Source: Pontibacter ramchanderi
GTDB lineage: Bacteria; Bacteroidota; Bacteroidia; Cytophagales; Hymenobacteraceae
Reading direction: 5' to 3'
Length of the DNA: 64,000 bases
NCBI RefSeq assembly: GCF_002846395.1
Contig: NZ_PJMU01000001.1
Location: 620,001-684,000 of the forward strand
Shown piece by piece: positions 31,949-40,890 of the stretch; the stretch's first letter is position 1, and each line of letters begins with the position of its first letter. The notes beneath the pieces are model-generated. The model was given only the letters and a program-made list of their open reading frames with translations, was not told the origin of the DNA and made no database searches. The translations under genes and the position numbers were made by a program.

Positions 31949-34000
31949 ATGAAAAAGATAATGATACTGGCTGGTGTGTTTGCCGCAACCATGGCACAGG
32001 CCCAGCAGCAGCGCATGACCCCGGAGCTTCTCTGGAAACTGGGCCGGGTTTCTGCCGAGACCATCACACCCGACGGAAAATCCGTGATTTACGGCGTGAG
32101 TTACCCCAATGTGGAAGAGAATAGCAGCGAACGCAACCTATACGCTATACCTGTAACAGGTGGACAAGCTACGCAACTGACATCTACCAAAGGTGGTGAA
32201 AGTTTGGTGCACATCGACAAGGCCACGGGCAACATGGTATACCTGCACAAGGGACAACTGTGGCAGCTGACTGGTGGCAAAGGCGAGCCAAAGCAACTGA
32301 CTAACGTGGAGGGAGGCCTGAGCAATGTGCGTTTTTCTCCGGACGGAAAACATTTGCTGTTCTCTCGTGAGATAGAAGTGAAAAAGATGCATAGCACAGA
32401 CCTGTACCCGGAGCTGAAGAAATCAAACGCTTACGTATACGACGACCTGAACTACCGCCATTGGGATACTTGGGAAGACGGTAAATTTCAGCACATCTTC
32501 TACGCTAGCTACAACAACGGGCAACTCGGCACGCCGGTCGACCTGATGAAAGGCGAGCCCTTCGATGCGCCGCAAATGCCTTTCGGTGGCAAGGAAGACG
32601 CCATCTGGAGCCCCGACAGTAAAGCTATTCTGTACGTGAGTAAAAAGAAGTTCGGCAAGGACTATGCCATGAGCACCAACACCGACATCTACCGCTACGA
32701 CATCGCCAGTGGCAAAACCACCAACCTCACCGAAGGCAACCTCGGCTACGACACCCACCCAACCTACAGTGCCGACGGCTCCAAACTGGCCTGGCTTGCC
32801 ATGGATGAAGACGGCAATGAAGCTGACCAGAATGAACTGATCGTGCTGGATACTAAATCCGGCAAGAAATACAACCTGACCAAAGACTGGGATGAGACTA
32901 TTAACGGCTTTGATTGGAGCAACGATGGCAGCAAGATCTGGTTTGTGGCCCCTACCAAAGGCACGATCCAGGTATACGAGATCGCGCTTCCGAAAAACCT
33001 CGACAAGTTTACTGCCAAAGGTATACGTCAGGTAACCAAAGGCCAGTTCGATGTGAACGGCATCGTGGGTCAGGCTGGCAATCACCTGATCGTGTCGCGT
33101 AACGATATGAACCACGCGCCGGAGCTGTACCGTCTGGATACAAAATCGGGTCAGCTGGCGCAGCTTACAAAAGTAAACGACGAGGTATACAGCAAACTGG
33201 CCAAGAGCAAAGTAGAGCCGCGCACGACCAAAGCCAGCGATGGCAAAGACCTGTTCTCTTGGGTAGTATACCCTCCGGATTTCGACCCGAACAAGAAATA
33301 CCCGACGCTGCTTTACTGCCAGGGTGGCCCGCAATCGGCCCTAACCCAGTTCTACTCCTACCGCTGGAACCTGCAACTGATCGCGGCACAGGGTTACATT
33401 GTAGTGGCACCCAACCGTAGAGGCATGCCAGGCCATGGCGAAGAATGGAACCGCCAGATCAGCGGTGACTGGGGCGGTCAGCCAATACGCGACTACCTGT
33501 CAGCCATTGATGATGTAGCCAAAGAAGCCTATGTAGACAAAGACCGACTGGGCGCCGTTGGTGCCAGTTATGGCGGCTACTCTGTGTTCATGCTGGCTGG
33601 TGTGCACGAAGGCCGATTCAAAACCTTTATCGCTCACGATGGTCTGTTTGACATGCGCAGCTGGTATGGCACCACTGAGGAGATGTTCTTTGCCAACAAC
33701 GAACTGAAGGGTCCTTACTGGGAAACAAAATCACCGCAGAGCTATAAAGAGTACAACCCAATTGAGCTTGCCAACAAGTGGGACACGCCCATCCTGATCG
33801 TACAGGGCGGGCAGGACTTCCGGGTAGGTATAGAGCAAGGTCTGCAGGCCTTCCAAGTTGCCCAACTCAAAGGCATCAAGAGCCGCCTGCTATACCTGCC
33901 AGACGAGAACCACTGGGTACTACAGCCGCAGAATGCCATGGTATGGCAGCGTGAGTTTTTCAAATGGCTGGATGAAACGCTGGATAAAAAAGCAAATTAA
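31949..34000 (+). CDS. S9-family (prolyl oligopeptidase/DPP-type) serine peptidase
   Basis: The 683-residue exported protein has a signal peptide (cut near AQA, residue 19). An N-terminal beta-propeller of TolB-like repeats follows (about 40-400, with RFSPDGKHLLFS, IWSPDSKAILYVS and WSNDGSKIWFVA). The C-terminal alpha/beta-hydrolase domain carries the triad Ser540 (GASYGGYS), Asp623 (GGQDFRVG) and His655 (ENHWV). It probably cleaves short peptides in the periplasm, like DPP5 or acylaminoacyl peptidases. It is monocistronic, with a strong terminator directly after it. Confidence 0.9.
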   Translation: MKKIMILAGVFAATMAQAQQQRMTPELLWKLGRVSAETITPDGKSVIYGVSYPNVEENSSERNLYAIPVTGGQATQLTSTKGGESLVHIDKATGNMVYLHKGQLWQLTGGKGEPKQLTNVEGGLSNVRFSPDGKHLLFSREIEVKKMHSTDLYPELKKSNAYVYDDLNYRHWDTWEDGKFQHIFYASYNNGQLGTPVDLMKGEPFDAPQMPFGGKEDAIWSPDSKAILYVSKKKFGKDYAMSTNTDIYRYDIASGKTTNLTEGNLGYDTHPTYSADGSKLAWLAMDEDGNEADQNELIVLDTKSGKKYNLTKDWDETINGFDWSNDGSKIWFVAPTKGTIQVYEIALPKNLDKFTAKGIRQVTKGQFDVNGIVGQAGNHLIVSRNDMNHAPELYRLDTKSGQLAQLTKVNDEVYSKLAKSKVEPRTTKASDGKDLFSWVVYPPDFDPNKKYPTLLYCQGGPQSALTQFYSYRWNLQLIAAQGYIVVAPNRRGMPGHGEEWNRQISGDWGGQPIRDYLSAIDDVAKEAYVDKDRLGAVGASYGGYSVFMLAGVHEGRFKTFIAHDGLFDMRSWYGTTEEMFFANNELKGPYWETKSPQSYKEYNPIELANKWDTPILIVQGGQDFRVGIEQGLQAFQVAQLKGIKSRLLYLPDENHWVLQPQNAMVWQREFFKWLDETLDKKAN

Positions 34001-34005
34001 AACAG

Positions 34006-34038
34006 AAAGGCCGGTACTGAATGGTACCGGCCTTTTTT
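34006..34038 (+). terminator. Rho-independent terminator of the S9 peptidase gene
   Basis: AAAGGCCGGTAC (34006-34017) pairs perfectly with GTACCGGCCTTT (34024-34035) around a 6-base loop, followed by six T in total. It starts five bases after the stop codon. Confidence 0.92.
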
Positions 34039-34604
34039 GTCTGGATCTTGATATAGGGCCCCTGCCCAAAGGATTTACAGGATTTTCGCATATGTCAGTG
34101 GAAGATGCCCTGACCTCGCAGCGTCTTTCAGCCCTGAGAGCGTCTTGAGAGTGCTTCGCAGGTATAGATTGTCAGAATCAAGATTTTCAGAATTTAAAGA
34201 TTTTCAGGATTCCCGTGCATGATTGCCCCCCCTGCCCCCTTCAAAGGGGGACTTTAGCCATTGCTGGTGTCAGGTATAACCCTGTCGTGTCTGTTACGCA
34301 CCACTGACAGGTATAGCAAGAGTAACTTGCCCCAAAAGCTATGAAATAAATAGTCTTAGCCAGGTGCACTTTATGGCGCTCTACTGTTGGGGGTGAAGGG
34401 GTCCCCCTGTCAAGAGCGTTCAGCGAGTGGGGGTAGGGGCCCTCTTTCTTTTTATCAAGAAAAAAAGTAGGGCCCGCCCGGCCAGGGCAAAAGCCAGCTA
34501 TGCAATAGCACACTTGCTATACCTATACCTATACCTGTGCCAAAAGCCCCACCACAGCAGTCACAAGCATGGGCGCTCACACCATATTACCGCATAACAT
34601 GCTA
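34039..34604. repeat. Gene-free region of short repeats
   Basis: No gene is apparent over this stretch. It holds AGGATTTACAGGATT (34070-34084) and related AGATTTTCAGGATT near 34190. It also holds a GC-rich palindrome CCCCCTT-CA-AAGGGGG (34235-34250) and TGTCAG/CTGACA arms near 34268 and 34302, each next to an AGGTATA sequence. At 34517-34536 the iterated octamer is amplified in tandem as CTATAC x3 plus CT. The region between the S9 gene and the end of the trp operon therefore looks like a sink for intergenic repeats. Confidence 0.6.
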
Positions 34605-35615
34605 CTAAAAAGATTCCCTCAACTCAAACGCCTGCCGCATCCGTCTGATCAAACGCTCTGACTCCTGAAAATTCACCGTCTGCTGTCCATCCGAGAAAGC
34701 CTCTTCTGGTTTCTGATGCGTTTCGTAGATCACACCGTCGGCACCCGCCATCACAGCAGCCAGCGACATGGGCTCTACGTGGTCGCGCAAACCAATACCG
34801 TGCGACGGGTCCACGATCACGGGCAGGTGGGTTTTGGCTTTGAGCACCGGCACAGCGTTCAGGTCGAGTACGTTACGGTAGGCATTTTCGTAGGAGCGGA
34901 TACCGCGCTCGCAAAGCATGATCTTTTCGTTGCCGTTAGAGAAGATATACTCCGCCGCCTGCAGCAGCTCTTCCAGCGTACCGGAGATGCCCCGCTTCAG
35001 CAGCACAGGCTTTTGCGCCTCGCCCAAAGCGTCCAGCAAATTGAAGTTCTGGCTGTTACGGGCCCCTACCTGAAACACATCTACATAGTCCACCATGTCC
35101 TCGATCTGCGACACCTGCATCACCTCTGTGATAATCTTGATACCATTCTCGCGACAGATGCGGTGAAACATCTTCAGACCGTCTATACCTAAGCCCCGAA
35201 AAGCATAAGGCGAACTGCGCGGCTTAAACACACCACCCCGCATCACCTTCACCTCGTTGGCTTTCAGGTGCTCCACTACCAGCTCGATCTGCCGCTCACT
35301 TTCGATAGAGCAGGGACCAGCCATGATGCTGAAGTTGCCCTCTCCGATCACGACGCCATCGCCCAAGTCGATCAGCGTGGGATTCACGCGCCACTTGCGG
35401 GAGATCAGCTTGTACTCGTCTGACACGCGGTGGATGTCTGCCACGCCCGGCAACTGACCAAGCGTGCGGATATCAAAGTCTTTCTTGCCAATGCCGACGA
35501 TGTAGTGTGCTTCCTGCGTTTTTACTTCGTTGGCTTTAAAGCCTATACCCTTTACTTCCTGCAGTATAACTTCCAGTAGTTGGTCAGGTATACCTTGTTG
35601 CAATTGTATGATCAT
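34605..35615 (-). CDS. aroF: 3-deoxy-7-phosphoheptulonate (DAHP) synthase, type I-beta
   Basis: The 336-residue enzyme condenses PEP and erythrose 4-phosphate, opening the shikimate pathway. Residues 1-70 form a ferredoxin-like regulatory domain of the Thermotoga type. The barrel (about 85-335) has MAGPCSIES, the metal Cys in the same motif, VMRGGVFKPRSSPYAF and VDPSHGIGLRDHV. It is the last gene of the trp operon, overlapping trpA by four bases. The pathway entry enzyme is thus expressed with the tryptophan branch and under Trp attenuation. Confidence 0.94.
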   Translation of the reverse strand: MIIQLQQGIPDQLLEVILQEVKGIGFKANEVKTQEAHYIVGIGKKDFDIRTLGQLPGVADIHRVSDEYKLISRKWRVNPTLIDLGDGVVIGEGNFSIMAGPCSIESERQIELVVEHLKANEVKVMRGGVFKPRSSPYAFRGLGIDGLKMFHRICRENGIKIITEVMQVSQIEDMVDYVDVFQVGARNSQNFNLLDALGEAQKPVLLKRGISGTLEELLQAAEYIFSNGNEKIMLCERGIRSYENAYRNVLDLNAVPVLKAKTHLPVIVDPSHGIGLRDHVEPMSLAAVMAGADGVIYETHQKPEEAFSDGQQTVNFQESERLIRRMRQAFELRESF

Positions 35616-36400
35616 ACGATTTCGTTCTGTCTGATGCTTTGAATAAATGTGCTGATGTTCTCGGTCAGGTTGCCCTCTTTGGCCAGTGCCTTGATAAAAG
35701 CACTGCCAATGATCGCGCCGCTGGCATGGTTGCAGGCCTGCGTAAAAGTCTCGCTGTTATGGATGCCAAAACCGATGATGCCCGGATTGCGCAGTCCCAT
35801 TCCGTTTACCCGCTCAAAATAAGCCGTATTGCTTACAGACTGCTCTGTAGTGCTGCCTGTTACCGAAGCTGAGGACACCATGTAGATGAAGCCGTTGGTA
35901 TGCGTGTCGATCTCGCGGATGCGCTGTTCCGGCGTCTGCGGTGTGACCAGGAATATATTGCTGAGTCCGTTTTGCTCGAACAAGGCCTTATACTCCCGCA
36001 CATAATCTGACAATGGCAGGTCCGGCAGAATCAAGCCATCTATACCTAGTTCACTGGCTTTCTGCAGAAAACGCTCTACACCGTACTGCATCACCGGGTT
36101 CAGGTAGCCCATCAGCACCAGCGGAATCTGGGTATGCTGGCGGATGTCTTTTAACTGTTCGAACAGCTTGGGTATGGTCATACTGTTGCGGATCGCGACT
36201 TCGGAGCTTTGCTGAATGGTCGGACCGTCAGCCAGAGGGTCAGAGAAAGGCATGCCGATTTCGATCAGGTCCACGCCGTTCTTCTCCAGTTCCAATATGA
36301 TCGGCACCGTGTCCTCTAAACTCGGGAAGCCGGCCGTGAAGTAAACCGAAAGCAAGCCCTTTGGCTTTTGGGCGAATAGTTGCTGAATTCTATTTTCCAT
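35612..36400 (-). CDS. trpA: Tryptophan synthase alpha subunit
   Basis: The 262-residue TIM barrel cleaves indole glycerol phosphate. The catalytic Glu and Asp are in [20 protein letters not shown], and [11 protein letters not shown] and IGFGIHN are conserved phosphate-site segments. The start is the ATG at 36400; a TTG just before it is in frame. It overlaps the trpB end by 11 bases, suggesting coupled, balanced production of the two subunits. Confidence 0.95.
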   Translation of the reverse strand: MENRIQQLFAQKPKGLLSVYFTAGFPSLEDTVPIILELEKNGVDLIEIGMPFSDPLADGPTIQQSSEVAIRNSMTIPKLFEQLKDIRQHTQIPLVLMGYLNPVMQYGVERFLQKASELGIDGLILPDLPLSDYVREYKALFEQNGLSNIFLVTPQTPEQRIREIDTHTNGFIYMVSSASVTGSTTEQSVSNTAYFERVNGMGLRNPGIIGFGIHNSETFTQACNHASGAIIGSAFIKALAKEGNLTENISTFIQSIRQNEIV

Positions 36401-37580
36401 CAAAGTTGAATCTGTCTAAGTAAGTTGCCAAATCTTTGTCACCACGCCCGGAAAGGTTGATCACTACCACTTCATCCGGCTTCGCGCCTAGTCTGCCGAT
36501 TGCGGCCAGGGCATGGGCTGTTTCAAGTGCAGGAATAATGCCTTCTAGTCTCGTTAGCTCCAGTACCGCCTGCAGAGCCTCCTCGTCGGTGATGCTCTCA
36601 AAAATAGCCCGGCCCGACTGGTGCAGATGCGCGTGCAATGGCCCTACGCCCGGATAATCGAGACCGGCAGAGATAGAGTACGGCTCAGTTACCTGCCCGT
36701 CTTCGGTCTGCATGAGCAAAGTGCGACTGCCATGGATGATGCCCTCTTTGCCCAGCACTGAGGTAGCGGCCGACTCACCGGAGTCTATACCTAGACCGGC
36801 GGCTTCCGCAGCCACCAGTTTCACCTCTGGCGTGTCTAGGTAATGGTAAAAGGCACCCGCCGCATTGCTGCCGCCGCCTACACAAGCCACGATATAATCC
36901 GGGTTTTCGCTGCCGGTTTTCTCCAGCAACTGCGACTTCATTTCCTCTGAGATCACCGCCTGAAAGCGGGCCACCATGTCTGGGTATGGGTGAGGACCAA
37001 CCACCGAACCAATAATATAGTAAGTGTCTTCCGGATTGTTGATCCAGTCGCGGATGGCTTCGTTGGTCGCGTCTTTCAGCGTTTTGCTGCCGCTTGTTGC
37101 GGGCACTACCGTAGCGCCTAACATCTTCATGCGGGCTACATTAGGCGCCTGCCGTTCAACATCTACTTCACCCATGTACACAATACACTCTAGGTTCATC
37201 AGCGCACACACTGTAGCCGTGGCCACGCCATGCTGACCAGCACCCGTCTCGGCAATGATGCGGGTTTTGCCCAGTCGCTTGGCCAGCAGAATCTGCCCGA
37301 TGGTGTTGTTGATCTTATGCGCTCCGGTATGGTTCAGGTCCTCCCGCTTGAGGTAGATGTTGGTGTTATACTTTTCGGACAGGCGCTTTGCAAAGTATAG
37401 CGGCGTCGGCCGTCCTACATAATCCTTAAGCAAGGCCTGCAGCTCCTCCTGAAAATCCGGCTCCGCCATGATGGTCAGGTAATTCTGCCGCAATTCCTCC
37501 ACATTAGGGTACAGCATTTCGGGAACATAGGCCCCACCGAAGCGGCCGTAGAACCCATTATCGTCAACCTGGTAGTTCAT
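36390..37580 (-). CDS. trpB: Tryptophan synthase beta subunit
   Basis: The 396-residue PLP enzyme joins indole and serine. It begins [21 protein letters not shown] when the ATG at 37580 is used. A longer frame would add 12 unconserved residues. The Schiff-base Lys is in [10 protein letters not shown], the phosphate loop is GGGSNAAG and the COMM region [10 protein letters not shown] is intact. It is type TrpB1, encoded next to trpA. Confidence 0.95.
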   Translation of the reverse strand: MNYQVDDNGFYGRFGGAYVPEMLYPNVEELRQNYLTIMAEPDFQEELQALLKDYVGRPTPLYFAKRLSEKYNTNIYLKREDLNHTGAHKINNTIGQILLAKRLGKTRIIAETGAGQHGVATATVCALMNLECIVYMGEVDVERQAPNVARMKMLGATVVPATSGSKTLKDATNEAIRDWINNPEDTYYIIGSVVGPHPYPDMVARFQAVISEEMKSQLLEKTGSENPDYIVACVGGGSNAAGAFYHYLDTPEVKLVAAEAAGLGIDSGESAATSVLGKEGIIHGSRTLLMQTEDGQVTEPYSISAGLDYPGVGPLHAHLHQSGRAIFESITDEEALQAVLELTRLEGIIPALETAHALAAIGRLGAKPDEVVVINLSGRGDKDLATYLDRFNFDGK

Positions 37581-37680
37581 ATTTTTATTGATGAAAGACT
37601 GCTTAACAAAAGACAAAGGACTTTCTTAGTTAAATAGTCTTTTGTCAAAGTGTCCATTGTCTAATTGTCTAAATAATTTA

Positions 37681-38322
37681 TTAACTCTTAACTAGCGCCA
37701 TTAGACGCTTCAGCTTCTCCACATCCTTCAGCCCCGGTTCTATTTCAAAGCCGCTGTTTACGTCCAGGGCAAATGGCTTCGGACGGAGCTTTTCGAATTC
37801 CTTGCTCTGCAGGTTGTCCAGATTGAGGCCGCCACTCAGAAAATAAGGTATAGGCGAGAAATTTCCTTTCAGTATTTCCCAGTCGAAGGCAGTGCCATTG
37901 CCACCGTAGTTGTTTCCGCGGGTATCGAAGAGAAAGTAGTCGCAATAGCGCTCGTAAAGCAAGGTGTTCTCAAAGGAAAAGCGGTCATCCACCGAAAAAG
38001 CTTTGATCAGTTTGATACCTGCTTCTTTAAGCTCCCGGCACTGACCCGGTGTTTCGCGCCCGTGTAACTGCACCAGATCCAAGTCATACCTCTCCACCGT
38101 TGCCCGAATAACTTCAGTCGCTTCATTCACGAAAACTCCTACCTTTTGTATACCTGACGGTAGTTCCGCTAATAGCTCCGGTGTGATGTAGCCCTCACAG
38201 TAGCGCTTGGAGCCTTCATAAAAAATAAAGCCCATGTAATCTGGTTGCAGCGCAGCCACCTGCCGGATGTTTTCAGGGTCGCGCATGCCGCATACTTTAA
38301 TTTTCAAGTCTTTCATCTCCAT
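37681..38322 (-). CDS. trpF: Phosphoribosylanthranilate isomerase
   Basis: The 213-residue TIM barrel has the catalytic Cys11 in IKVCGMRDPE and the catalytic Asp in FLFDTRG. The C-terminal phosphate loop is DVNSGFEIEPGLKD. It is followed by a 100-base gap with AT-rich junction repeats before trpB. A second, catalytically degenerate relative lies at 60790-61413. Confidence 0.95.
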   Translation of the reverse strand: MEMKDLKIKVCGMRDPENIRQVAALQPDYMGFIFYEGSKRYCEGYITPELLAELPSGIQKVGVFVNEATEVIRATVERYDLDLVQLHGRETPGQCRELKEAGIKLIKAFSVDDRFSFENTLLYERYCDYFLFDTRGNNYGGNGTAFDWEILKGNFSPIPYFLSGGLNLDNLQSKEFEKLRPKPFALDVNSGFEIEPGLKDVEKLKRLMALVKS

Positions 38323-38352
38323 GGATTATGTGGTTTTTACTTACGACAGCCA

Positions 38353-39189
38353 TTAGACTTGTGACGGAGCTTGTGACGGAGCCAGCGAAAGACCATGCTG
38401 CAATTGGCGTAGTTCCCGGATGAATTCTGCGGCGGCACGCTCCGGTCTGCTATTGTTCATGAAAGTCTCCCCGATCAGGAAACCGTTGTAACCTGCCTGC
38501 TGCAACTCAATCAATGTTTTAGGTGATTTTAAACCGCTCTCGGATACCTTGGTCATACCTGCCGGGATGTGCTGCGCCAATTCTAAAGACAAAGTCACAT
38601 CCGTTTTAAAAGTCTGGAGATTGCGATTATTCACTCCGACAATCGTCACATCTTCACTTAACGAAGCTTCCAGTTCTTGCTGAGAATGCACTTCCAGCAA
38701 TACTTCCAGTCCAAAAGAGCGGGCAAAAGCAGCCAGTTGCTTCAGTCTTGTCGGCTCCAGTGCGGCAGCGATCAGCAAAATGGCATCGGCACCGATTGAC
38801 TTGGCCTCCACGATCTGGTATTCGTCTACCGTAAAGTCTTTGCGCAGGATCGGACAATAGTTGTACTTGCGGGCGACCATCAGGTCTTCGTTCTTGCCTC
38901 CGAAGTAATTTGTGTCTGTCAGGATAGAAAGTGCCGAAGCACCCGCTTGCATGTAGCCAATCGAAGTGCGCTCCACCGATACATAAGGGTTGATGTCGCC
39001 TTTGGACGGAGACTTGCGCTTGATCTCGGCAATAATACCGCTTTTATCCGGTCGCAAAAGATAGCGCTCCAGCGAAAGACAAGGTGTTTCGAAGTAAAGG
39101 CTTTTCTCCAGCAGTTTCACCGGGTATAGCGCTTTTCGCTCTTCTACTTCCTTGTATTTATGGGCGATGATCTCGTCGAGTATATTCAT
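38353..39189 (-). CDS. trpC: Indole-3-glycerol phosphate synthase
   Basis: The 278-residue barrel has the family signature IIAEIKRKSPSKGDIN (Lys catalytic), SILTDTNYFGG, LRKDFTVDEYQI and the C-terminal VSESGLKSP. A helical N-terminal extension (MNILDEIIAHKYKEVEERK) is normal. The last dozen residues are a Ser/Gln/Pro-rich tail (LSLAPSQAPSQV). It lies between trpD and trpF as a stand-alone enzyme. Confidence 0.95.
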   Translation of the reverse strand: MNILDEIIAHKYKEVEERKALYPVKLLEKSLYFETPCLSLERYLLRPDKSGIIAEIKRKSPSKGDINPYVSVERTSIGYMQAGASALSILTDTNYFGGKNEDLMVARKYNYCPILRKDFTVDEYQIVEAKSIGADAILLIAAALEPTRLKQLAAFARSFGLEVLLEVHSQQELEASLSEDVTIVGVNNRNLQTFKTDVTLSLELAQHIPAGMTKVSESGLKSPKTLIELQQAGYNGFLIGETFMNNSRPERAAAEFIRELRQLQHGLSLAPSQAPSQV

Positions 39190-39233
39190 GTTATTAGATT
39201 TGAAAATTTGGAGATTTGATGATTTGAAAACGA

Positions 39234-40244
39234 TTAGGCTGTTACCAGCTTGTTGTCATTTATCAGTTTGTTAAATAAGGTATAAGCTCTGCCTGATTGA
39301 AGTGTCTCTTTAGCCAAAGCTACGGCTTCAGGTATAGCGGTTTCAGGGCGGGCGCAGTGGATGGCCATGCCGGCATTGGCAGCAACAACATCCGTCTGGG
39401 CGTCGGTGCCTTCCCCTTTGATCACCTTCAGAAAAATCTCAACCGACTCGGCTATACCTTCCCCGCCCTTGATCTGGCTGTGTTCCAGACGTCCAAGGCC
39501 CAGGTCACTGGCGTCGAGTAGTTGCTCTTTGCTGTCGGCAATCACCTTAAAGGGACTGGTGAGGGAGATTTCGTCATAACCGTCCAGGGTATGGAGGATG
39601 CTATACCTTATGTCAGGCTGCTGCTGGTAGAGGTAGCCATACATGCGGGCCAGTTCCAGACTGAAAACTCCCACCAGCTGTTTCTTCGGAAAGGCCGGAT
39701 TCACCATGGGCCCTAGCATGTTGAAGAAGGTCTTCACGCCAAGGTCCTTTCGGATCGGCCCGACACTTTTCATGGCCGGGTGAAAAAGTGGGGCATGCAG
39801 AAAACAAATGTTATACTCGGCAATGCTGCGCTCCAACTTGTCTTTGTCAGTGGTGAACTGTATACCCAGCGCCTCCAGCACATTAGACGATCCGCAGGAG
39901 GAGGACACACCGTAGTTGCCGTGCTTGGCCACCGCAATTCCATTAGCCGCTACAACAAAAGAAGATAGCGTTGAGATGTTAAAGGTATTCCTACCATCGC
40001 CGCCTGTGCCACAGAGGTCTATCGGATCGTATGCGTCGAGTTCTACGCGGTGGCACAGCTCAAGCAAGGCATTCCGGAAACCTTCCAGCTCTTCCACAGT
40101 AATGCTGCGCATCATATAGACCGTCAGGAAGCTCGATATCTGGCTTTGGTTATACCTGCCGGCTGCAATGTTCTTCAGCACTTCCCGCGCCTGCTCCCGA
40201 CTCAGCGTTTTATGTTCAAATAAGTGGTTCAGTATTTCTTTCAT
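39234..40244 (-). CDS. trpD: Anthranilate phosphoribosyltransferase
   Basis: The 336-residue protein has the PRPP-binding GTGGDGRNTFNIST, the KHGNYGVSSSCGSSNVLEALG segment and FLHAPLFHPAMKSVGPIRKDLG. The start is the ATG at 40244; the frame extends ten codons upstream to a TTG inside an AT-rich junction repeat, which is less likely. It is a separate subunit from TrpG. Confidence 0.94.
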   Translation of the reverse strand: MKEILNHLFEHKTLSREQAREVLKNIAAGRYNQSQISSFLTVYMMRSITVEELEGFRNALLELCHRVELDAYDPIDLCGTGGDGRNTFNISTLSSFVVAANGIAVAKHGNYGVSSSCGSSNVLEALGIQFTTDKDKLERSIAEYNICFLHAPLFHPAMKSVGPIRKDLGVKTFFNMLGPMVNPAFPKKQLVGVFSLELARMYGYLYQQQPDIRYSILHTLDGYDEISLTSPFKVIADSKEQLLDASDLGLGRLEHSQIKGGEGIAESVEIFLKVIKGEGTDAQTDVVAANAGMAIHCARPETAIPEAVALAKETLQSGRAYTLFNKLINDNKLVTA

Positions 40245-40325
40245 TTTTTCTCTTGACAAATGATCTTTTGACAATAGACAAAGGACTTTATTTTCTCAAT
40301 TGTCCTTTGCCACACAGTCCTCTGT

Positions 40326-40889
40326 CTAATTTTCCAACCAGTTCTGAATCATCTCTCGTCCATGCTCCGTCAGCACAGACTCCGGGTGGAACTGCACACC
40401 ACGCACATCATAGTCACGGTGGCGCAGCGCCATGATGTTTCCGGATGCATCCACAGCCGTTGGCACCAGACAACCCGGCAAGTTTTGCTCTACCAGCCAG
40501 GAGTGGTAGCGACCCGTATTGAATTGCTGCGGGAGGTTTCGGAAGAGGACTTCTTCTTCGCATTTCACTTCAACAGGGGTAGTAATGCCGTGCCATACCT
40601 CGTTGCTGTTAAACAGTTTACCTCCGTATACCTCACCTATTGCCTGATGTCCGAGACATACCCCGAACAGACTTTTAGTTGCTCCAAACTCACGGATAAT
40701 CTCCTTCAGCATTCCCGCTTCGTCCGGTATACCGGGTCCCGGAGACAGCATGATCTTGTCAAATTGTGACACTTCTTCTAAGCTTGTCTTATCGTTTCGT
40801 CGCACGGTCACTTCAGCACCCAGCTCCTGCAGCAAGTGCACTAGGTTGTAGGTGAACGAATCGTAATTGTCGATTACCAGAACTTTCAT
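40326..40889 (-). CDS. trpG: Anthranilate synthase, glutamine amidotransferase subunit
   Basis: The 187-residue class I amidotransferase has VIDNYDSFTYNLVHLL at its start, the nucleophile in FGVCLGHQAIGE and the His/Glu pair in GVQFHPESVLTEHG. One base separates it from trpE. It provides ammonia to TrpE; in some bacteria the same subunit also serves PabB. Confidence 0.94.
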   Translation of the reverse strand: MKVLVIDNYDSFTYNLVHLLQELGAEVTVRRNDKTSLEEVSQFDKIMLSPGPGIPDEAGMLKEIIREFGATKSLFGVCLGHQAIGEVYGGKLFNSNEVWHGITTPVEVKCEEEVLFRNLPQQFNTGRYHSWLVEQNLPGCLVPTAVDASGNIMALRHRDYDVRGVQFHPESVLTEHGREMIQNWLEN

Positions 40890-40890
40890 G

